From Kuschelorhynchus macadamiae (Eukaryota; Arthropoda; Insecta; Coleoptera; Curculionidae): a stretch of DNA of 64,000 bases. The notes beneath the pieces were generated by a model. It did no database searches, was not told where the DNA came from, and saw only the letters and a list, made by a program, of their open reading frames with translations. Shown piece by piece: positions 56,198 to 64,000 of the stretch; within the stretch, counting starts at the first letter, position 1, and every line of letters starts with the position of its first letter. The stretch covers positions 62,001-126,000 of the forward strand of contig JAUTXW010002147.1 of assembly GCA_030620095.1 (NCBI GenBank), written 5' to 3'. The translations under genes were made by a program, and so were the position numbers.

Positions 56198-56286
56198 ATA
56201 TATTTGCAAATCCAGTGACCGCGAAAGCGATCGCGCGCCAACTCGCACAATGCTAAGTGCACCCATAGACACTTATATGCGTGGGT

Positions 56287-58808
56287 CAGTGGCGGCTCGC
56301 GGGTGAAAAAGTAAGTGAAGTGCAAACGAAGCAAGAAAATATCGCAATATTTTTTCCAGAATTTTTTTTTATGTGGAAGGGGTAGAATATTTTTATACGA
56401 CTTACCTAAATTTTGTATACTAAATCAATTCTCCTGTCCTTCACAGCAGCAAATTTATTTATAGCATCCTCATAAAATGGATGAGTTGCCCTAATCTCTT
56501 CCAAACATTCCTTTTGAATTGAAATATTGCCTAGAGAAGTAAGTCTTTTTTGAGATATTGTATTTCTTAAATAAGGCAGAAAAACTTTTTTTCACTGAAA
56601 TACTTGTCGACGGTATTGTTAAAATAAGGAAACACTTTATATGCTTTGGTTAAAATATCTTTATTTTCATTAATTTTTTTCACTTGCTTTTGCATCGATA
56701 TATTCCAATTACTGTCATTGGCAAAAATAACACCCAGCTCATTTTTAAGTCGTTGACTTTTTGAAAATATTTCCCCATATAACTGTAACAAATTTTCAAA
56801 CGGGCCAGTCGGAAAATTTTAACTATATTTGAAAAATTTAGCAGAATCTGCCAAACATAAAAATGTAAGTTATTCAGAATCTTGAAAGCTTAGTGTCATT
56901 TCCATTAAAATATGGTCCAATATTTCATAAAAAAGGGTTCTATACTTAGCCCTAATTTGAAATGGTGAAAGCTTAGCAGGCTCACGTTTGTAATGATTTA
57001 TTTCTGTAATAGAATTTGCTTTATCAAACATGGTATTAAAAAAAATTTTCATTTCTTTTTTTACAGAGCGGCTCACGACAGCGTTTTATATTGGATATGC
57101 AAAAATGATTGTCAAACGATTTTTTTTGAAGAACGCGACTTGAACAATGACATTTACTTACTTCGAATTTGAAGACCAACGAGTTTCTGTAATTGTTGGT
57201 ATACGCCTCGTAGAAGCAGATGTAAGAGCATACGTTCGTTTGGCTGAGTGATAAAAAATTGAGGGAATACCACTAAGGCTTGCAAAAAAAATCAACATTT
57301 AGAAATATTTTTAAACTTTGCTGCATCAGGACAAATACAGCCTGCGGCGCTTTTTCTTTTTTTTTTTGAAGGCCATTTAGATGGCCAGACATCACACTTG
57401 CGCCATCGTAACATTGCCCTATTAATTTATGTTTATAGTCAAATTGGCCCAAAATTGGATCCAATAGAGAATATAAATTCTCCAACGTTCTATCGGAGCT
57501 GACATTATAAAATCCTAAGAATCTACTGAACCTTCTGAATTAACGTATCTTAAAATTATGGAGCACTGGGAGGTTTGCGTACTTGCACAGAAAAAAACTG
57601 TGTGTTCATTATTTCATTTTTTACATGATCATTTAAATAATCAGAAATACATTCAATTAAATTGAATTAATAATTAATTATTTCGTTTTTAATAGTTTCA
57701 GAGTCACCAGTTAAAACATTAATTTTTTTGTGATGATCTTTTAGTTTTAAACCTAAAAGCTTTTTAAAATTCCCCTATTTATTGACTGGCTGCTCTCATC
57801 GTGGCCGCGAAAGACTAACTCTTGTTTTGCAAGGTACAAAACTGCGTCAATTACCAAGCACATAAATAGTCTATTTAATCGGACGTTTTCGTTAAAATAT
57901 ATTTTATATAGTTTAGCATTTTCTTTTAAAGTGTTAGCTATAGTGCTTTGATTTTTTTACAAATGTTTTAGCATTAATTCGCATTTTAAATGCTCCGCCG
58001 AGTCTTCATGTTTATGTAAATACCTTCATATATTTAACATACCAGCAAATCCTTCCTTATTCCACATTGAATATTTATTGGAAATTAGTAAACAAGGCCA
58101 GCAAAACAATTTTTGTAATAATTGACTACGTGTAATAATGTGTACGCCGAAAACCAGGATGACGATTAAAACTCTGATCTTGTTCCTTCCATCGATTAAA
58201 TAAAGTTTCCAACAAAATGCAAACCACATTCGTGATCGGATTTATCAATAATGTAAATTAATAAAAACGACATCAAATAAAGTTGCAACAACACCATAAA
58301 TAAAAATAACACAAGACAATCAAGTAAACTGCAAAGGAACTAACCGGTTGCAGTGAAATCCGCGAAAATAAAAGTAAACAACCACTCCAAACTGAACGAC
58401 AAAAAAAAAACAAAAAACGACGCGTTAGCAATTCACCGAGAGCGTTGTATGGCGCTAGTTAACATTAATCTTCCATGTGGTCGACGTCATCACGTACGCG
58501 TTGTCATGGCAACGTAGTAGGAAAATCGTAAACTAAATATAGCACCTCCAGCAAAGTCGAAGCGGTTTGCGCCACTGTTATAGTTGTTATAATAAAGTTC
58601 GATTGAAAGTTTTAATTTAAACATGCCGCCAACGGTCAAGTAAAATATTTATTCGAGATGTACAGTTTATTTTTTGCCAATTGGGTGAATAAATGAATTT
58701 AAAAACTTAAATTTTAAGAGATATATAATAAATATAGTTGGATGTTTGCTTGTTTATTTTTCCTGGTGAAGTAGCACTTCACCTACTTCAACTAAATAGC
58801 CGCCAGTG
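56287..58808 (-). mobile_element. hAT transposon, ZMYM1-like, about 2.5 kb
   Basis: The left terminus CAGTGGCGGCTCGCGGGTGA (56287) and the right terminus ...AGTTGAAG...AGCCGCCAGTG (58808) are inverted with one mismatch in the first ten bases. The subterminal aagtgaagtgc / gcacttcacct boxes also pair. It interrupts tandem unit U3 between gcgtgggt and ttaagag, compared with the uninterrupted gcatgggttaag in U2. No clear 8-bp target duplication. It encodes the broken transposase at 56430-58230. Confidence 0.85.
56430..58230 (-). pseudogene. hAT transposase (ZMYM1/DUF4371 type), broken
   Basis: In minus-strand order: a TTF-type zinc-finger remnant, KLFCWPCLLISNKYSMWNKE with GFAGMLNI (58026-58130); then FDYKHKLIGQCYDGASVMSG with HLNGLQ (57380-57440), the block holding a catalytic Asp in this family; then KKEMKIFFNTMFDKANSITE (57000-57070), NHYKREPAKLSPFQIRAKYR and YGEIFSKSQRLKNELGVIFA (56700-56790). 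The C-terminal hAT dimerisation region reads PYLRNTISQKRLTSLGNISI and KFAAVKDRRIDLVYKI (56410-56570). Fragments lie in several frames with stops between, so it is dead. The order and motifs fit zinc finger MYM-type 1-like hAT transposases. Neighbouring pieces belong to the 1.2-kb tandem repeat, not to the hAT element. Confidence 0.82.
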
Positions 58809-59640
58809 TTAAGAGTGGCTACCACGGCGATAAAACTGGTGTTACGTAAAAATTGTATAAAACCTTTTTTGTAGAAAATTTTATAAGCTTCTATTTTATA
58901 TATTACTCTGTTTATAATATGACAAGAAAAAACGAATTATCGTACAAAACCCAACTTCTTCTACCTAAATTACATATTTAGGGGATTGCGCGTTCTTCGG
59001 TGGTATATAATAAGTCAATATATAAATATTGACTTTTTATGCCTCCCAAATCTTTATTAAAAATATGTATATAGTTTAATTTTTTCCATTCAAAATTACC
59101 TACCCCCTAGACCACTTGAAATAATTTTGAGTATTTACATCTCTAATATTAAAGTATTAAATATATTAGAAACCAATATTCATTTTAGAATGAATTTAGG
59201 AAATAATTTGGTAAACGAGAAAAGTTTGAAATGACTTTAACCATTAGGTCCAGTGTCAAAAGAAGTTGGCCCATGTATGAAAGTAGGTCGAAGCCTGATT
59301 TAAAGCGTTAAGGAAAAAGTAAAAATATTTATACCTATTTAATTCCATTATAGAAATGAGTTTTTGTTGTATGACTTGACTAATTGCAAGGAGTATAATT
59401 ATCAACTGGTTATTCTATATTATGTAATGGGAGGATGATTGCTCGCTGAAGCCACAGTATCTTGATCCTCTTGGCCAATTAATTATACATCTTTTCTGGG
59501 ATCATCAGTCATCCTATGTCATTAATCAACCTTTAGGTAATGATGGCGATTAGGGGGATTTGCCTTAAACTGGCGATGTACTTTCCTGGAGAAGATGTGG
59601 CGCATATATTTACCAATTCTATAGAATTAACCTCGCAACC

Positions 59641-60295
59641 ATGTTAGATTCGTACCAAAATTTTACCATTTTTGCGCAATATTTCAGGTGAACTAGAAGT
59701 AGTTTCTTAGTAATCATTTTTTAACAGTTCTCCATTCCGCCATTTTGTTTCGCTATTTTGGATTCGTATCAAAATTTTATCAAATGATTTCTACGTAATA
59801 CCATAGTAGAAATAAACTAGTCAGTCTACTCCCTGACAAATCCTTTGATCTATTTCTGCCACATTTTTTTCGTGTCGCACGATGACTGGTGCGAGTTACG
59901 TTTGTGATGTTCGTTTTTTCAAAAATCCACGCACAAACTTTTTGAACTTAATAAAATTACTCTTAAACTTGGTTTTTTAGAAATTTAATTCCGACTTTCA
60001 AGAATAGCAGGTAATTACTAAGTTACATTATATGGTTTCCTAGCTTTTTATAGTAAATTAGTAGATAATTCTTGATGTAAACAGATAAAACATGAGAATT
60101 GAAAATAGTTGCTAAAATCCATAATTATCAGTGTAGATAAAATTCGGTAGCAAAAGATAAAGTTTGGTAAAATGCAATCTAAGTTAAATTGGATAATTAT
60201 CATTAAATAATATAGTACGCTATAAAAAGATAAAGTCTGAGAAATGTCTAACACTGCACTATTTCGTAGTTTATCAGTAAACGGTGCTTCTCTCC
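59641..60295. other. Repeat fragment and AT-rich gap
   Basis: 59640-59830 is a plus-strand fragment of the CGCCATTTTG family (ccgccattttgtttcgctat at 59739). No gene follows. Confidence 0.55.
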
Positions 60296-60412
60296 AGTGG
60301 CGGACTAAGGTGGCTTGACTGGGAACATGTAACTTGCCTACGAATATGGCCGAATTGTTGCGGAAGTTTCCGAACGCCGCGCGCCGCGGCCGGCAAAGAA
60401 AAGCATAATAAA
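60296..60412. mobile_element. Lone hAT-type terminus
   Basis: CAGTGGCGGACTAAGGTGGC at 60297, followed by a GC-rich stretch with GCGCGCCGCGGCCGGC (about 60377). It looks like one end of a hAT element; no partner end was found nearby. Confidence 0.45.
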
Positions 60413-62320
60413 ATAAAAAATATACTTTGATCATGGGGTGAAAAATTACCTGAAGACGGAATATTATAAAAACCCTTCATGTAAGCAATTTAACTGCATC
60501 TGTAAGATGAGAAAAAATACGGCAAAAATATATGTATTTTTTTACCTAAATCGTCTTAAAAAAAGTTTCACACAATGTGTCAAAACCAATTTTTATCAAA
60601 AAATATCTCGGTATGTCAATTAGCTGACGAGTTAACCGGACTGAGTTTGGGCATGATCATTCTAGATGAAGAATTTAAAAGGAACATGAAATGACAAAAA
60701 ATATTTTTATGTAGGGTAAAATCACGTAGTATTTTCTTTTTACGCATTTTTGGGTATACACACTTTTAATTCTAAAGTTAGAGTTTTTTTATGGAAACAA
60801 TTTGGAGTGGTACGTTTTTAAATGCTTCCGGCGAACATACAGTTATATTTTTAGATATTTTAGAGGTACAAATTCGTTAATTCTGACTTAAATAAGCATA
60901 TAAAATTAATTAAATTACGAATTTTGAGCACTCAAAAACCTATTTCAAATTTGATACATTAAAATTTTCGTTTAAGTAAAAAATAGGTTGTAGAATTTAT
61001 TTAACAATTCATTTCAAATATTGGTAGGAGTTTTAAAAGGGAAGGAATAAAACTCTAGAATATCCTAAAAAATCAAGTATTAATATGTTATTGTTTCAGA
61101 GATTTTCTACTACCTATATCAATTTTAATTTAACATTTAATGGTTTAATTATTGTGTTTTTAGTAATATATCAGTTAGGGGATTTTTTATGCATAAATTC
61201 TATTGTTATCACCTAATAGGCATTTTAGTTAGAAAATTAGAATTGAGGCTACACAAAAATTCAAGATTTCCTCAATAACTATTTATTATTTTTGTATATA
61301 CAGATTTTATAATACTACCTAATTTTCGTTTTATTTTTATAACCTATATGGTCAAGAATACTCAACTTCACTGTTTTACATTTACGTGACGTCAAAACAG
61401 GAATTTGTTCAAAATATTAAACCGAAACATGCTGCCATTTTATTCCGCCGTATTGAATATTTACCATGAAGCCATTTCATCCGCTTATATTCCTTGATAT
61501 TTGACCAAAATTTGAAGTTAATCGGATAACTAGTATTTGAGCAATCCCGCGTACAGACAAACAGACCGACGGAATTGAGAAAATATGTTTTTTGGCATTT
61601 AGGGACCTAAAACGTGAAGCCCTGTAAAAACTTGGGAAGGTGATTTTTTCACGATTACAATACTTTCATTTTACCAGGGAAGTAAAAATTTCTTTTCGAA
61701 TTATTCGCATCCAAACTTCTAGTGCGTTAGTTGGAAACTCGTCCAACAAAGAGCTCCAAGTTTCTTTTTACAGCGATAAAAGCTGCAGGGAACTTGTGCC
61801 AAGAACTATTAAATATTACAAATATTTGAACATACATTTCATCTTCTATTAATTTGAATTTCGGTTATCTGGCTACTAAGAATTCTCTCCAAATATTCCT
61901 TAATTATTGCTACAAATGCGATACATTCGTGAAACAGCTTAAAATTTTGTGCCTAGGAAACTGTTTAGAAATTGTGGTTAAATTATCATTTTCCGTTTTG
62001 GATTTGATACTAATTGTTATTTTGCTTTGTTAAGCCCCGTGTACAATATTCGTGTTGGCAGTTAAATGTATTATGCAAGGATTTTCTGTACCCATTTCTT
62101 AGTTCGTATTACAAATTGTAACACCATTTAAAATTGCACAAAATGTTGAATGTAAGAAACTGTGTTTTGCAATTGTTGCATCATATATATTTAAAACACT
62201 AAGCTAAATTTTACAGCAAGTTCGTGGGAGAGTTGTATTGCACCGATTTATATGATTTTTTTTAAATGATCGTCTGGTGGCCGAGACCTTTCACCACTAT
62301 TTTTTGCATTGAAAATGTAT
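60413..62320. other. AT-rich sequence with one repeat copy
   Basis: 61420-61690 is a plus-strand copy of the CGCCATTTTG monomer plus gacagac-type tail (attccgccgtattgaat, cagaccgacggaattgag, ggtgattttttcacg). 62220-62265 resembles 35965-36000. No gene is recognised. Confidence 0.55.
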
Positions 62321-62890
62321 ACAGGGTGTTTCAAAAAATCAGGTCACTGATTAATCACGATTCTGCTCAAACCGCTTGACGTAAAATGCTGCATTTTGGC
62401 ACACAGGTTGATAGTAGGATGTAGAGGTTCGATAAGAAGGAATTTTTCAAAACTGAAAAATCAAAGGGGTGGACCCGCCTTTTAAATATTACATTTTTAT
62501 TAAAAAAAACAGTTGTTTTTTTGGAAAAACGCTTAAACTCTAGTATTTCATTTGATTATTTTACATATTTTAAAATGTCTTAAAAATATGTACATGGTGT
62601 TTCAAAAAATCGGGTCACTGATTAATCACGATTCTGCTTAAACCGCTTGACGTAAAAAGCTGAATTTTGGCATACAGGTTGATTGTAGGATGTAGAGATC
62701 TGATAAAAAGGAATTTTTCATAAATCAAATTTCAAAGGGGATGATACCGCCCCTTAAATACTACAATAATTTTTTATTCAAAAAAACGGTTAGTTTTTTC
62801 AAAAAAAGCTCTAACACATATTTTATTTTATTCTTTTATATATTTTTTAAAATGTGTACAAGGTGTTCCAAAAAATCCGAAATAATTTAT
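62321..62890 (+). repeat. Tandem repeat, ~270-bp period, starting with a TIR-like box
   Basis: Unit starts: acagggtgtttcaaaaaatc at 62321, acatggtgtttcaaaaaatc at 62592 and acaaggtgttccaaaaaatc at 62858. The first two units share ggtcactgattaatcacgat, ccgcttgacgtaaaa and ggttgat-gtaggatgtag. The third unit diverges after its start. Spacings are 271 and 266. Confidence 0.85.
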
Positions 62891-64000
62891 AGACAAAAAT
62901 TTCCAAGCCCCTGTTGCCAAAAATTAAAAGAAAATGCAACAAAAAAAAACGTGGTTTATAAAGAGGTATTTAAATAAGACGACTTTATATCTTTTTCGTT
63001 ATCGTCAATCGGGGGTACTCGCTTGTTATCATTAAAACTCTTGACCGTCTTACATTAACTAAACTATTAAGTCCTTCTTAATAGAAGGACGAAACACAAG
63101 ACTATATCAATTACCAATTACTACTTAGCCAATATTCATATTGGCATTTTTTTGTAACCTCAAATAAAAAATAAATTACTTTGGTTTAAACAAAAAAAAA
63201 ATCATTTAATGAAATATTTACGTATGAAGAAATGAGTATTGTATCACATCTAGGAGAATACATCGAAAGAGAGTAAATCCAAATCTCTGTAAAGAAATAT
63301 AAAACATCATGTAAAAGGTTCGATGTTTCGTTATGTATATATCTCGCAATAGGAAGACAAATCCGGATGTCGTTCGGAGGTGAAAAGAAATTGGGTCTAA
63401 ACAGATAATTACCTTATGGAGGATCCTATCTACTTCCGGACATAAAGACATTAACTACGCAGCCCGCCAATGGTAGCGTTTAGACTCGTTGGGAACTATT
63501 ACTAGTAAAATAGTACATACCATAATTATTGCGATGAAACATATACTGAAAAAGTTAATATAAATAAAGGGTGTATTCTAGTAAATCTTAAAAAAGAGAT
63601 ACGTCGTTTTCGAGAAAAAATGATTTTAAAATTGTCTTAGGTGGCATTAAACACACAATATTAAACTAAAACGAACGAAATTGTTTAATTATTTACTAAA
63701 ATATTCATACTATGGAGTATGAAAATAGAAAATAAAACAAAACAGTGTAATTCCGAGTGTAAACAAACGCTACAGTAAAATACTACACGTAAGTTCAATA
63801 AAGGTAAAATGATTTTTCAGAAATCTATATATTTAAAAAACTAAGATGAATTGAATAAATGAAATGATTTTCTGGTTACCGAGACCCTTTAACGCTATTT
63901 TTTGTATTATTTTATTGCGTTTTTTTCTATAAAAGTAATGTTTTTCTTCAATATTATTTCTGGACGATGTGGTGAATGCGCCCCATATTATAATTTCACT
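62891..64000. other. Unassigned right edge
   Basis: No gene is supported; short frames only. ctggttaccgagaccctttaacgctattttttg at 63873 (first part) resembles ctggtggccgagacctttcacc at 62274, so more of the flanking repeat is present. Confidence 0.45.

Larger units (their letters stand above)
48430..59640 (+). repeat. ~1.2-kb tandem repeat array, interrupted
   Basis: Units: U1 48430-49604; U2 49605-50795 (broken by an insertion); U3 in three pieces, 51930-52262, 55845-56286 and 58809-59065; U4 59066-59640 (partial). Landmarks repeat in order: aaaattacctacc(c/t)cctag, agaagttggcccatgtatga, gatcctcttggccaattaat (48830, 50029, 52126, 59463), gccttaaactg(a/g)cgatg, a ctgatgacgacc hammerhead-like core, gcgatcgcgc, and gtggctaccacggcgataaaac. 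Removing the insertions gives a spacing of about 1.2 kb throughout. No coding sequence. Each interruption is a mobile element or an insertion listed separately. Confidence 0.85.

Overview
The window looks like intron or intergenic DNA of an insect, or at least an arthropod, genome. It is strongly AT-rich, with many (AT)n runs and almost no long intact reading frames. It is crowded with eukaryotic transposon relics: Penelope-like elements, mariner-superfamily and hAT transposons, and a jockey/CR1-type LINE. The only host coding sequence I can name with confidence is one 182-nt exon of a metabotropic glutamate receptor at 4714-4895 (+). It has good splice sites on both sides, and its downstream intron appears to run far into the window. 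A second possible host exon is a CpG-rich block at 21175-21319 on the minus strand; this is tentative.

Layout. 0.7-4.3 kb: a decayed Penelope-like element (RT plus GIY-YIG) split by a DDE transposon that itself sits between the arms of a palindromic element. 4.7-4.9 kb: the receptor exon. 5.9-10 kb: two long foldback elements with terminal CAGGGTG motifs. 11.4-14.3 kb: a repeat that returns inverted at 43.5-46.2 kb. 14.5-23 kb: a mosaic repeat that returns in direct orientation at 29.9-35.9 kb, each copy broken by different insertions. At 16.2-19.1 kb one of these insertions is a young, head-to-head pair of 5'-truncated Penelope-like copies lying between (AT)n tracts. 23.3-24.5 kb: a relic transposase with DD82E-like spacing. 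26.2-28.6 kb and 36.1-41.8 kb: two related DDE transposons with TIRs over 400 bp; the second contains a nested LINE. 33.6-35.3 and 42.5-43.4 kb: arrays of a monomer carrying GCCGCCATTTTG. 48.4-59.6 kb: a roughly 1.2-kb tandem repeat, interrupted by a THAP-bearing insertion, by a second head-to-head Penelope pair (itself split by a DDE transposon) and by a hAT element. 59.6-64 kb: scattered repeat ends.

How the parts fit. Very little here acts as a functional gene set; every transposase and reverse transcriptase I could follow is broken. The most interesting signals are structural. Both Penelope pairs share an inverted architecture and carry a hammerhead-ribozyme-like fold of the same geometry at their 3' ends. 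Hammerhead-like cores also recur in the 1.2-kb tandem repeat. Three transposases of one broad family keep a short spliceosomal intron. Long TIRs run into transposase coding sequence. Element boundaries, repeat relationships and similarities were judged by eye; no alignment or database search was run.
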